Source of the DNA: Bacteroidales bacterium
Lineage (GTDB): Bacteria > Bacteroidota > Bacteroidia > Bacteroidales > VadinHA17
Reading direction: 5' to 3'
Length of the DNA: 64,000 nt
Assembly: GCA_029210565.1 (NCBI GenBank)
Contig: JARGFQ010000011.1
Coordinates: 1 to 64,000 of the forward strand
The notes under the pieces were generated by a model. It made no database searches, had not been told where the DNA came from, and saw only the letters and a program-made list of their open reading frames with translations. A program made the translations under genes and the position numbers. Position 1 is the first letter of the stretch, and every line of letters starts with the position of its first letter. Below are positions 16,874 through 26,352 of the stretch, one piece after another.

Positions 16874-18289
16874 CTACCAGGTATAGGTTCCGACGGCACC
16901 TCCCTCAAGAGTGAGAGGGACGGTGAGGCCCCTGAACCTGACATTGAAATTTCTCTTTGAAGGAGTGGTGTTGAGCACTATCAGTACCTTCCTGCCGTCA
17001 GGAGTTTGGAACCCCACATTGGGCAGGTCCCCCAGCATGTTGGTAGATACCCGCACTGAACCGGGTCTGACATGTCTGGCAGCATGGGCCAGGATATAAT
17101 ATGCCGGGTTTCTTTTTACGCTGTTGCCGTCCAGGGTCACGGTACCGAGACACCTGTCGCACCCTCCCTCTGTATGAGGATCATATGTAGGGTCAGAGGC
17201 CAGGTTCCATTCAAGGACATTCCTGCACCAGTTGCGCGTTGCCCCGATGATCAGGTTTTCTACGTGCCATTTAATGTCTTCAACCATGTTTCCGGGCCCA
17301 CCCACCCACTGCTCTGTGAAGTAGAGGCTCTTTGAGGGATATGCTTCATGAACGGCAGTGAGGTCGTTGATGGAGCCGCCGTAAAGATGAAAGGCGGAGC
17401 CGTCAACATATTGCCGGGCCCCAGGGTCATTGAGTACGGCCAGCGGGTAGTCGGTCCTGTCGGCATTGTGATCATAAATGATGATCTTCGTCGTGATGCC
17501 GGCAGCTGTGAAAGCAGGTCCAAGATTCTCTTTGATGAACAGAGCCTGATCCTCAGCCGTCATCACCATGCTCGGGTTGTTGCCGCCGTGCAGAGGTTCA
17601 TTCTGGATGGTGATGGCATCTATAACTATCCCCTCGGCCTTCATAGCCTGGATATATTTCACAAAATACCTGGCGTAGGCATCAAACCACTCACGCTTCA
17701 GGCTGCCTCCCACAGAGGCACTGTTGCTCTTCATCCAGAGCGGGGCCGACCAGGGAGACCCCATAATCTTTATTGAAGGGTTTACAGCCAGTATCTCTTT
17801 CAGGACAGGTATCAGGTCCTCCCTTTCTGGATCGATGCTGAACCTCTCCATCATCGGATCTGTCTCGCCCGAGGGCAGGTCGTTGTAGGAGAAGACCCTG
17901 TCGCTCAGGTCAGAGGCGCCGATGCTTATCCTGAGGTAGCTTATTCCTATGCCGCTGCCCTCTGTTGAGAAGAGCTCCCTCAGCAGCTCTCCGCGGGCCT
18001 CCGCCGTCATCTCATTAAGCAGGATGACACTTCCGCCTGTAAGACAGTTGCCGAAGCCGTCTATCTCCTGGTATGTCTCTGTGGTGTCAACGACGATAGC
18101 AGGGTCACTGTTTGCCGCTGTGAGAAATTCCAGCTTCCCGTCGTACTTTCCAAAGAGAACACCCTGATTTGGGGAGGTGATCCACGCCTCCACCATGACT
18201 CCCGTGCCTTCGCCGGTATCCGGGCCGTTTTCCGGAGACCTGTTGCAACTGATGATCAGCAGAGCAATAATAAATGGCAATATCTTCAT
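16874..18289 (-). CDS. GH30 family glycoside hydrolase lipoprotein
   Basis: A 471-residue exported enzyme: lipobox LLIISC (Cys15), then a GH30 (beta/alpha)8 barrel with a beta-sandwich at the C-terminus. The start of the fold shows the family opening QEIDGFGNCLTGGS. The acid/base is Glu231 (TIQNEPLHGG) and the nucleophile Glu326 (YFTEQWVGG). In beta-glucan loci GH30 enzymes usually cut beta-1,6 links or release glucose from them; that activity is inferred from context. Last gene of the utilisation locus, 8 bases after the GH16 gene, and convergent with the CotH-type gene at a one-base gap. Confidence 0.88.
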   Translation of the reverse strand: MKILPFIIALLIISCNRSPENGPDTGEGTGVMVEAWITSPNQGVLFGKYDGKLEFLTAANSDPAIVVDTTETYQEIDGFGNCLTGGSVILLNEMTAEARGELLRELFSTEGSGIGISYLRISIGASDLSDRVFSYNDLPSGETDPMMERFSIDPEREDLIPVLKEILAVNPSIKIMGSPWSAPLWMKSNSASVGGSLKREWFDAYARYFVKYIQAMKAEGIVIDAITIQNEPLHGGNNPSMVMTAEDQALFIKENLGPAFTAAGITTKIIIYDHNADRTDYPLAVLNDPGARQYVDGSAFHLYGGSINDLTAVHEAYPSKSLYFTEQWVGGPGNMVEDIKWHVENLIIGATRNWCRNVLEWNLASDPTYDPHTEGGCDRCLGTVTLDGNSVKRNPAYYILAHAARHVRPGSVRVSTNMLGDLPNVGFQTPDGRKVLIVLNTTPSKRNFNVRFRGLTVPLTLEGGAVGTYTW

Positions 18290-18297
18290 TGGTAAAG

Positions 18298-19137
18298 TTA
18301 TTTGACCTGGTAAACCCTTACGTAATCAACTACCATCGACCGTGGGAAGATGGAGTCATCAACACCCTGCACTCCTCCCCAGTTTCCACCGACAGCCACA
18401 TTGAGCAGCAGGTGGAACCGTTTGTCAAAAGGCCACACCTTATACCCGGTTCCCTCGTTCTGAAATGTAAAATAGTGCCTGTCATCCACATATCCTCTGA
18501 TCTCTTTCAGCTCCCACTCAAGGGCATAAACATGAAAATCGGAATAGCATGTTGATACGGTTGTCTTTGATGATTTCTGTGTCCCAATGGTGTGGTTATA
18601 TGCTTCCGTGTGAACTGAGGCGTGGATTACATATGGCTCCCACCCTACGTTTTCCATTATGTCTATCTCGCCGCTGGCAGGCCATCCGCCGTACTCCCAG
18701 TCGGTGGGCAGCATCCATATTGCCGGCCACATACCCCTGCCGTCGGGAATCTTAGCCTTCACCTCCACCCTGCCGTAGAGCCAGTCGCCCTTGCCCTTTG
18801 TCCGGAGTCTTGCAGAGGAATAGTCAAAACCCTCATAATCCTCCTTAATAGCGGTGATGTAGAGAAACCCGTCCTTGACCTCGGCATTCGCCAGCCTGCT
18901 GGCAGTATAATATTGCAATTCGTTGTTCCCCCAGCCGGAAGCATTGCCTTCCGTATCATAACTCCACTTCGCCGCATCGGGCAGGCTGGTGTAATTAAAC
19001 TCATCACTCCATACCAGTACCAGCTCACCGCTGTTTGGATTATTCGGATATTCTTCGGGATCATTCTCACCGGCACATCCTGGCGCAAGCAGAAAAACCG
19101 GGAATAAGATCAATACTATTATTGGCATTGGTTTCAT
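18298..19137 (-). CDS. GH16 endo-beta-glucanase (laminarinase type) lipoprotein
   Basis: About 279 residues from the ATG that gives MKPMPIIVLILFPVFLLAPGC (lipid cysteine 21); the longer reading from 19188 spoils the signal. A GH16 jelly-roll follows with LVWSDEFNYTSLPDAAKWSY, WGNNELQYYT and the catalytic motif GEIDIMENVG (nucleophile Glu157, acid/base Glu162). The extra residue in E-x-D-x-x-E marks the laminarinase/lichenase branch. It is expected to cut internal beta-1,3 links of laminarin-type glucan on the cell surface or in the periplasm. It lies between GH3 and GH30 genes on one strand. Confidence 0.9.
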   Translation of the reverse strand: MKPMPIIVLILFPVFLLAPGCAGENDPEEYPNNPNSGELVLVWSDEFNYTSLPDAAKWSYDTEGNASGWGNNELQYYTASRLANAEVKDGFLYITAIKEDYEGFDYSSARLRTKGKGDWLYGRVEVKAKIPDGRGMWPAIWMLPTDWEYGGWPASGEIDIMENVGWEPYVIHASVHTEAYNHTIGTQKSSKTTVSTCYSDFHVYALEWELKEIRGYVDDRHYFTFQNEGTGYKVWPFDKRFHLLLNVAVGGNWGGVQGVDDSIFPRSMVVDYVRVYQVK

Positions 19138-19246
19138 CTGTTTATAATTTGATACCTGAAGGTCACATGCAGTCTCCATGTTTGCCAACCATTTTCATAC
19201 CTGTTTGTGTTTATCAGACATGGAGGGCTCATTTCTTCAGATTATG

Positions 19247-21505
19247 CTACCTGATGATAAAATCAGCATGGAGCCCCTCATCTGAATTCGGGCCGATCCA
19301 GAGATCAAACTCGCCCGGCTCGGTGACAGTCTCTTTGCCATTGAAATAGGCGAGGTCAGCAGCAGTGAGGGTAAACTCCACTTCAGTCGTCTCTCCCTTC
19401 GGTATAGTAAGCCTCCTGTACCCTTTCAGCTCCTTGATCGGACGGGTTATGGTGCCAACCCTGTCGCGGATATAGAGCTGTACTATCTCATCGGCATCCC
19501 ACTCACCGCTGTTGGTCACCCTTGCCTTAACCGTAATGGATCCTGTTGTGCTCATCGAATCATCAGAGAGGATTAGATCGCTGTAGGTGAAGGTTGTGTA
19601 GCTGAGTCCGTATCCGAAAGGCAGCAGCGGAGTGTAACCGTAGTCGAGATGGAAGGACTCGTACCCGAGTGAGCTCTGCGGATTCTCAACAGGGATCTCG
19701 TCTATGGGTGTCCATGTCTCGTCCGATGCAGGCCTGCCTGTATTTTTCCTGTAATAGTAGAACGGGATCTGACCCTCTCCCTTTACGAAGGTCACAGGAA
19801 GCTTGCCCGATGGTGATTCCTTTCCGAAGATAAGGTCCGCCAGTGCGGGGCCTGCCATGTTACCTCCGTGCCAGGCATAGAGAAGTGCATCAGACTCCTT
19901 CAGCTCATCTCCTATCGCCAGGGGCCGTCCGGCCATTACAATCACAACCAGAGGCTTGCCTGTAGCGGCCAGTGCCGTGAGCAGCTCGCTCTGGGCGCCC
20001 GGCAAATCAATATTGCCCCGGGACTGCCCCTCGCCTGAAAGTATCCACTCCTCACCGATGAACAGGAGGATGGCATCGGATCTCCCGGCTGCGGCCAGAG
20101 CAGCACTGAACTGATCTTTGCTTTTGTCGCGACTGTATTTCAGTGCCTGAACGTAATTAACCTTTCTGTCACCGATCAGATCCCTAATAGCCTCCAGGGG
20201 AGTGACCGAGTTCTCCGGCAGCCCGTCGAAGCTCCATGTGCCCATCTGGTCTCGCGGGGAATCGGCAAGCGGTCCGATTACGGCTACCGAAGAGATCTCA
20301 TCTGCAAAGAGGGGAAGAGTGTTATTGTCATTCTTCAGCATCACTGTGCTCTGCCTTGCCACCTTGCGGGCATGCTCAAGGAAGGCAGGATCAGGGATCT
20401 TCTTTTCTGCCTCCGGATCAATATATGGATTTTCAAATAATCCCAGTTTGTATTTCACCCTTAGTATGTTCTTTACTGCAATGTCAATCTGCTCCATTGT
20501 GATCTTCTTCTCATCGAGCAGGGCTTTGATGTTCTCAAAATATGTGGTGGTAGCCATCTCCATATCGATGCCGGCAACAATGGCTTTTGCAGCAGCATCC
20601 TTTTCATCAAAGGCATATCCCTGGTCAACAATCTGAGGGACCGAAGCCCAGTCGCTGATAACGAACCCGTCGAACCCCCACTCATCACGCAGTATCTGTT
20701 TCAGGATAAACTCATTTGCCGAAACAGGAATGCCGTTCAGTTCATTGAACCCGGACATGAATGTCAGGGCACCGGCATCTTTTGCAGCCTTGAATGGTTT
20801 CAGAACCACATTGCGCAGTACCGGTTCCGTAATATAAGTTGTATTGTAATCACGTCCGGCTTCCGAGAAACCATAACCGGCATAGTGCTTTGCACATGCA
20901 GCTACAGAGCCGGGGTCAGTGAGGCTGTCACCCTGCAGTCCTTCCACCATCGCATATGCCAGTGTGGAAGCCAGATACGGATCCTCACCGCAGCCTTCGG
21001 CTATTCTTCCCCACCTGGGATCCCATGTTATGTCGATCATCGGTGCAAACGCCCAATTGATACCCTGGGTCGAGGCCTCCGCTGCAGCAATGCGGAAAGC
21101 CTCCTTCACTGCCTCAGGATTCCAGGAGGCGGCCATCCCAAGAGGGATAGGGAAGATCGTGCGGTATCCGTGGATGACGTCCCTGCCAATCAAAAGAGGT
21201 ATTCCGAGCCGGCTCTCTTCAACAGCAATTCGCTGAGCCTCATTAACCTTATCTGGTCCGTGGTAGTTGAGCAGCGAACCGAACCTGCCATCGCGGATGG
21301 CTTGTTTAAACTGATCATAATCACTGAAATATCCATCAAATAGCTGTGACATCTGCCCTATCTTTTCATCAAGAGTCATACGGGCAACCATTTTTTCAGC
21401 CCTGGCATCAGCCCCGTCATCGAAAGGAGTTTCTGTTTTGCAGGAATTGGTTAGAAGGGCGGTGAGCAGGAACAGAGCTACAAGCGAAGGTTTAAGTGTA
21501 TTCAT
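19247..21505 (-). CDS. GH3 beta-glucosidase (BglX-like)
   Basis: A 752-residue exo-beta-glucosidase. The N-terminal signal (MNTLKPSLVALFLLTALLTNSC) looks like a lipoprotein signal with Cys22. Domain order: TIM barrel (about 35-370), alpha/beta sandwich (about 395-600), fibronectin-III-like domain (about 655-740). The nucleophile is Asp285 in GFDGFVISDWASV; the substrate-binding KHYAGYGFSEAGRDYN block is also present. Acting on short beta-1,3 or beta-1,6 glucooligosaccharides outside the cytoplasm would fit the locus. It has its own promoter candidate at 21581-21609, so it may start a sub-operon with the GH16 and GH30 genes downstream. Confidence 0.92.
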   Translation of the reverse strand: MNTLKPSLVALFLLTALLTNSCKTETPFDDGADARAEKMVARMTLDEKIGQMSQLFDGYFSDYDQFKQAIRDGRFGSLLNYHGPDKVNEAQRIAVEESRLGIPLLIGRDVIHGYRTIFPIPLGMAASWNPEAVKEAFRIAAAEASTQGINWAFAPMIDITWDPRWGRIAEGCGEDPYLASTLAYAMVEGLQGDSLTDPGSVAACAKHYAGYGFSEAGRDYNTTYITEPVLRNVVLKPFKAAKDAGALTFMSGFNELNGIPVSANEFILKQILRDEWGFDGFVISDWASVPQIVDQGYAFDEKDAAAKAIVAGIDMEMATTTYFENIKALLDEKKITMEQIDIAVKNILRVKYKLGLFENPYIDPEAEKKIPDPAFLEHARKVARQSTVMLKNDNNTLPLFADEISSVAVIGPLADSPRDQMGTWSFDGLPENSVTPLEAIRDLIGDRKVNYVQALKYSRDKSKDQFSAALAAAGRSDAILLFIGEEWILSGEGQSRGNIDLPGAQSELLTALAATGKPLVVIVMAGRPLAIGDELKESDALLYAWHGGNMAGPALADLIFGKESPSGKLPVTFVKGEGQIPFYYYRKNTGRPASDETWTPIDEIPVENPQSSLGYESFHLDYGYTPLLPFGYGLSYTTFTYSDLILSDDSMSTTGSITVKARVTNSGEWDADEIVQLYIRDRVGTITRPIKELKGYRRLTIPKGETTEVEFTLTAADLAYFNGKETVTEPGEFDLWIGPNSDEGLHADFIIR

Positions 21506-21580
21506 TGATTAATCTCTTATTATATTATTTACCACTAACAGTTTTCATTGTCTGCATCGCGCAGGAAGTCAAAGACCGGG

Positions 21581-21609
21581 CAAATTTAATAATTTATGCC
21601 TGACATCAA
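21581..21609 (-). promoter_or_regulatory. promoter for GH3 sub-operon
   Basis: Minus strand: TTG (21609-21607), 18-base spacer, then TAAATTTG (21588-21581), a perfect -7 element. Transcription would start about 70 bases upstream of the GH3 ATG. It lies in the 270-base gap between the phosphorylase and GH3 genes, where I see nothing else. Confidence 0.55.
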
Positions 21610-21776
21610 CAGCAGGAGGCAAATGAACAGGAAATCAGAGATTGATTTGTACACGGCACAATAGCCGGCGTAGAGCTGGATAGTCCATTCTCAACCGCGA
21701 TTATTACCGTCAACGGTGATACCGGCTTACAACAGGGTGTGCTCTGCTCTCACCCGGAACAAGAACTGAAAACTGG

Positions 21777-24700
21777 TCAGGAGTGCGGTTTTACTGATAC
21801 GTTAATCTGTTTTATCCCTCCGCTTCGGTTGAAGATCATGTTGCTCAATTGAATATCCAAGGTGTCACCCTCTATTATCAGAACTCCGCCTTCATATAAT
21901 ACTACCTCAATCTCCATGTCTGAAGAGACAGAATAAATGACCGGCACCTGGCAAAAGGTAAAGGCAAGCTGATTGGCAGTCAGATCAACACTCTCGCTCT
22001 TGCCACTGACGGCTATGAAGGTGAACTGTCCATCACTATCGTGAAGTTCATCATAATTAAGCAGTGAGGTGTAAAACCTGACTCTGCCTGCCTCAACAAC
22101 TACACCAAGCTCCTTCATCCTGGAGATTATGTCTTCCTTAACCTGCCCGGTCATCCCGGGCTGCTTTGCACCCGAATTACCCGGGGTGTGAGAATAGGCA
22201 TCGGTGGGAAAGGCTCCGTATTTTTCAGGCGATTTATGCACCCCGATACCGGCCTTTATATCATAATAGTGATCTCTCAGCCCTGCAGATATGGCACCTC
22301 CGGCCCCCTCCTCAATTGACTTGAAGAAACACTCCTGGGCTGCCAGCAGAAGCTTTGATACCATATGCCAGTAGATACTGCCCAGACCTTCGTAGGCATA
22401 GAATGTGCCAGATCTTCCTGTAAACGACTGATGGTCGAATAACTCCTCATAGATTCTCAGAACCACTGTCTTCTCCTTTTCGACCAGCTTGCCGTATGAT
22501 CCGAGATCGAGTAACTTTAGTGCCGCCTCCAGGATCCTCACGTTTCGGAAACTTCCGTGAAAATGAACTTCTCCGGCATTGTCGCGCTCCACAACGGATG
22601 TGTCACCTTCAGCGATCAGCCTGGTTAAAAGCTCTGATCCCTGAACCCTGGCTGCCGGGATGTTATTCTTCTCAAGAAACCTTTTCAACTGCCTGTCAGG
22701 ATAAAGCAGATAGCTGTACTGATCAGGCCTGAACAGGTCAGACTGCCTGAGTGAGTTGAGCACCTCAAGTGACTCTTCAGCTGTAAGGCAACCTGCGCTG
22801 AGCACGGCCACCTGTCCCTCCAGCATCCTGTAGAGGTGACGGACGGTTACAGTGTCACCACCTTCAAATGAAACCAGGTTATACGAATGGTACAATCCGT
22901 CATCGCGCCTGTTCTTTCGTATTGACTCATCGGCATATTCAAGCGACAGCCCCAGGAATTGGGAGAGCTCCTCCATCTTAACCGCAGTCTTCTTTCCGGA
23001 GAAGGCATGCCCATAGATCGTCTGGCGATACCTTGTACCAGCCTCACCCATGGCATCGGCAAATCTACGGCGCTCCTGGCCGGAGAATCCGTCTTTCAAA
23101 AGAGGTGCTCCATCTTCCAGTATGCCCCGCACATTATCGAACAGCTTCTTTACCTCTTCAGAGACTTCCACAGAGGTGAGATCAGAACGATTAACGATAT
23201 TCTTCCAGAAATGCATGAACTTTCGCAGGTAGCAGAGGGTCACCATTGATGCGCCGTTACCTACCAGTGCATTATTGGCATCATTCCACTCCGGCCGCTG
23301 AGTGTTAAGCCAGATCCCGGCCTCAGGGATGAAATTCACCAGCTTGGCCAGCAGCAGCACCAGTATCTTCTCCGTAAGATTCACGTGATAAACTGCCTGA
23401 CCGTCAATGCTCAACAGGCGGCCGTCAGACCCGATATCCTCAACACGGGCATTGATTCCGGCATTCAGCTCTTTTTCGAAGTCAATGGTATTCTTCGGAT
23501 CCCGGACAATATCAGAATAGGGCTTTATCCGATAGGGCACATTGGCATAGGCAAAGACCTCATCTGCCAGCATCCGGTCAATTTTGCCGGGATGATACAT
23601 GTCTGACAGTTCGGCAAGCTTCTGCAGGTAAATAATCTGGTGATCGCCCCAGTAGCCTATATAAGACCACGGATCATCAGGATCGGGAGCTTCCCAGTCG
23701 ATACCGTCGCGTGTGATGCGATAGGGATTATAGCCATCGGGTGTGGTGGCGTTCAGGAACTTGCTTATGATGCTTTCGGTGAATTCCGGAAACGATATGC
23801 AGAGGGCCTCCCAGTTCTGGAAAATATCACGCCAGTTTCCCTGGAAATCAAATTTCGGCGAACCGTCTTCATTTTTGGTTTCAATCGAGAACTGATTCCA
23901 CGGCCGGCTGGGATCGCCGTGCCGGCGACTGAAGGTCAGGGGCAGGTATTCGCTGAAAATGCGAATCAAGGTGGCGTTACCGCTCTGCTTTGCCAGGAGG
24001 TTCAACTCCTGCAAGGAAATTTCAGTGCCTTTTGATGCCAGCAGTGCTCCGGCTTCAGCCAATACCCGTTGGTCACTCCCGCCTGTAAATTTCAGGAGGT
24101 CATCCACAGAAATAGTGTAGTTATTCAGATAGATACCTCCGCGCATGATATTGAAGAGGGTATTTGAGAAATGCCGTGCCGTGCATAGATCATCACTGCT
24201 TTTCTGCAGTCCGTCAGCCGATGCAACAAATGATACCAGCCTGTCTGTGCCTCTTTTTATATCTGCGTCGATGTGCTCATCCATATGATTTCCGGCCCGC
24301 AGGAAGTGATCAAGGTTTACGACATCAGTGGTACTCTGGTCAACCTCACAAACCATAATCCATTCCTTTTCCTGCTGACCCTGCAGCAAGATGTCAGCGT
24401 TCAGCAGATAAGCCCCTCGTGTGGCCCTGATGTCAGCCTCGGTCTGAACGGGAAGTCCCGACATAAACCTGTCAATCTGCCTTTCGGAAAGAAGCACCCT
24501 GCTCTCTTTCAGCCCGTATGACCAAACAGTTGTGGCGTTGAGCGATTCACTCGGTTCTGCCTTGTCAACAGGTATGGAGCTGAGCATAAATAACCCGATT
24601 TTTGTTTCCTCTATGAGTTCACTCTTCTTGTAGCCATCCAGCAGATTACTATATTCATTCTGAAAATTATAATCTGCACCGCTGGGCAGAATATTTTGAA

Positions 24701-25241
24701 CGCCATCAAGGATTCCGGCTTTGACCGGCTCCTTGCCAAAATTCACAATCCTGGATTTCCTGACAAATCCATATTTGTCGCTGGTGAACCATCCGTATTG
24801 AAATTCCAGTTCCAGGTCAAGATTCTTCTCCTGAAAGATGATCTTGTTACCATATATACTTTTAAGCAGCCTTCGTTCTATGTTGTATATCCCGGCCAGC
24901 TCTTTGGAAAACGGTTGCCACATGAAGGTTTGACTCCCTTTCTGAGCCAGAATAACGGTTTTGCTTCCCGTCAGGCCGCAATAGTCATGAATCTTGTCAA
25001 CTGTATAGTAAGGGAAAAGGGCATGATCACGGTCTTTTCTGCCTGCCGTCAGTGATCCGTTGCTCGAGATGAATATCCAGTGATCGGAGTCGCTGACAAT
25101 GGTCATGAAGAAATCCTCCATCTGATCAGAGTTGCCGATCCGGTAAAACTTCTCCCCGTCAATCTCCACAAAGCTCCCCTGAACGCTTTTTTCTGTATTA
25201 ATCAGGACAGCCTGGCCCAATTGTATATTCTCTCTTTTCAT
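21777..25241 (-). CDS. probable beta-1,3-oligoglucan phosphorylase (GH94/GH149/GH161-like)
   Basis: A 1154-residue protein without a signal peptide, hence cytoplasmic. The N-terminal ~300 residues are beta-rich, as in the super-sandwich domain of glycoside phosphorylases (LELEFQYGWFTSDKYGFVRKS). The middle is a helical barrel with RPWNQFSIETKNEDGSPKF, NWRDIFQNWEALCISFPEF, WSYIGYWGDHQIIYLQKL and the block RPEWNDANNALVGNGASMV. The EWND tetrapeptide matches the D/E-WND catalytic motif of GH94-type phosphorylases and places the general acid at Asp654. The great length fits GH149/GH161 (beta-1,3-oligoglucan phosphorylases) better than cellobiose phosphorylase (~800). It would release glucose-1-phosphate from imported oligosaccharides. 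It starts 50 bases after a GH17-like gene. Family placement rests on motif memory and context. Confidence 0.6.
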   Translation of the reverse strand: MKRENIQLGQAVLINTEKSVQGSFVEIDGEKFYRIGNSDQMEDFFMTIVSDSDHWIFISSNGSLTAGRKDRDHALFPYYTVDKIHDYCGLTGSKTVILAQKGSQTFMWQPFSKELAGIYNIERRLLKSIYGNKIIFQEKNLDLELEFQYGWFTSDKYGFVRKSRIVNFGKEPVKAGILDGVQNILPSGADYNFQNEYSNLLDGYKKSELIEETKIGLFMLSSIPVDKAEPSESLNATTVWSYGLKESRVLLSERQIDRFMSGLPVQTEADIRATRGAYLLNADILLQGQQEKEWIMVCEVDQSTTDVVNLDHFLRAGNHMDEHIDADIKRGTDRLVSFVASADGLQKSSDDLCTARHFSNTLFNIMRGGIYLNNYTISVDDLLKFTGGSDQRVLAEAGALLASKGTEISLQELNLLAKQSGNATLIRIFSEYLPLTFSRRHGDPSRPWNQFSIETKNEDGSPKFDFQGNWRDIFQNWEALCISFPEFTESIISKFLNATTPDGYNPYRITRDGIDWEAPDPDDPWSYIGYWGDHQIIYLQKLAELSDMYHPGKIDRMLADEVFAYANVPYRIKPYSDIVRDPKNTIDFEKELNAGINARVEDIGSDGRLLSIDGQAVYHVNLTEKILVLLLAKLVNFIPEAGIWLNTQRPEWNDANNALVGNGASMVTLCYLRKFMHFWKNIVNRSDLTSVEVSEEVKKLFDNVRGILEDGAPLLKDGFSGQERRRFADAMGEAGTRYRQTIYGHAFSGKKTAVKMEELSQFLGLSLEYADESIRKNRRDDGLYHSYNLVSFEGGDTVTVRHLYRMLEGQVAVLSAGCLTAEESLEVLNSLRQSDLFRPDQYSYLLYPDRQLKRFLEKNNIPAARVQGSELLTRLIAEGDTSVVERDNAGEVHFHGSFRNVRILEAALKLLDLGSYGKLVEKEKTVVLRIYEELFDHQSFTGRSGTFYAYEGLGSIYWHMVSKLLLAAQECFFKSIEEGAGGAISAGLRDHYYDIKAGIGVHKSPEKYGAFPTDAYSHTPGNSGAKQPGMTGQVKEDIISRMKELGVVVEAGRVRFYTSLLNYDELHDSDGQFTFIAVSGKSESVDLTANQLAFTFCQVPVIYSVSSDMEIEVVLYEGGVLIIEGDTLDIQLSNMIFNRSGGIKQINVSVKPHS

Positions 25242-25291
25242 CCGTACAAGATATAATTTTCAAAGGTCGGATGGAACCTCCGCAATATAAT

Positions 25292-26326
25292 TTATGTCTG
25301 TTTGCGTTTCCTGGCACTCAAGGAGGCCTCATGGTGTTTCAGGTAATTGCTGAATGAAGGTTTAGGCTGGCGGTTTTCATAAAAGACGCCCCAGTGTTTT
25401 TCCACTTCATCCGGCTCTGAACTGTCGCCTCCCCCCTTCCACGGTTCATCAAATGCCTCAAACAGGAATGTGGTTACACGGTTCCTGGCAATCCAGTCGT
25501 GGAGATGGATCAGATAGTGCTCCTGGGCATCAAGGCCAACGGCACCCCTGATTAAGGAAGCCTGCTCCCCGGGCCCGGTCTTGCGGGCATTGTAGTTCGT
25601 TGCCCAACCCGCCTCTCCGATTACATTTACTTTATCAGGATGCATCGCCAGAACCTCCTGAAAATATACTCTGTCCATCCATTCAATGGCAGTTTCCAGC
25701 GCAATACCATTCCACATTGCATACATATGTGTGACGATAAAGTCAATCTCATCCGCCACTTTTTTACTTTCAAATGTAATCCAAAAACTATAATCGTCAG
25801 CTGTAGCTACGGGGACAGTAGTATTATTTCTGACAAGCCTGATATACCGGATTAAATCCTGCTGATCCATTCTGTGCGCTGACCAGGTCACCTGGGTCTC
25901 ATTTCCCAAGCTCACAGCAGCGATGATGTCCGGATATTCATTTGCCAGTTCGATTCCTTTCAGGGCCTGTGCGATGTTTTCTTCTCTTCGCACAGGAAGA
26001 CCGGTTTCATTTTCCAGCCAGACACCCAGTAACACTTTTATGGGGAGCTGTTTTTTCCTGATAACCTTCAGTATTCTGGCTGAGTCGTCATCAGAACCGT
26101 AGAGCCTGATCAGATTCCAGTGATTCTGAATTATGTGCAGGTCTTCCTCAATCTCAGTGACAGAGGGGCCTTTTACGCCGGGTGCCTGACCGCTGCGATA
26201 ACAACCGTAGGAGACTGCTTCACCTATCCATTTGCCTTTCAGGCAGGGCTCGAATCCGCGAATTGCAAAGGGATCCTGCCTTACAACGGAGGATCCCGAA
26301 TTATGAACCTGAGAGTTCTTCTTCAT
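25292..26326 (-). CDS. GH17-like beta-1,3-glucan-active protein, cytoplasmic
   Basis: A 344-residue TIM-barrel protein resembling GH17 (beta-1,3-glucanase/transglucosylase). Strand-4 and strand-7 catalytic glutamates fit Glu143 (AAVSLGNETQV) and Glu238 (VIGEAGWATNY). The opening RGFEPCLKGKWIGEAVSYGCYR and WNLIRLYGSDDDS match the GH17 start. There is no signal peptide (MKKNSQVHNSGSSVVRQDPF), unlike secreted laminarinases. It is sandwiched between GH30 and the phosphorylase on the same strand with short gaps, so it probably acts on imported beta-1,3 oligosaccharides, as hydrolase or transglycosylase. Which of these is not decidable here. Confidence 0.75.
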   Translation of the reverse strand: MKKNSQVHNSGSSVVRQDPFAIRGFEPCLKGKWIGEAVSYGCYRSGQAPGVKGPSVTEIEEDLHIIQNHWNLIRLYGSDDDSARILKVIRKKQLPIKVLLGVWLENETGLPVRREENIAQALKGIELANEYPDIIAAVSLGNETQVTWSAHRMDQQDLIRYIRLVRNNTTVPVATADDYSFWITFESKKVADEIDFIVTHMYAMWNGIALETAIEWMDRVYFQEVLAMHPDKVNVIGEAGWATNYNARKTGPGEQASLIRGAVGLDAQEHYLIHLHDWIARNRVTTFLFEAFDEPWKGGGDSSEPDEVEKHWGVFYENRQPKPSFSNYLKHHEASLSARKRKQT

Positions 26327-26352
26327 GGAAAAAGGATCTTATGAGAATAATT

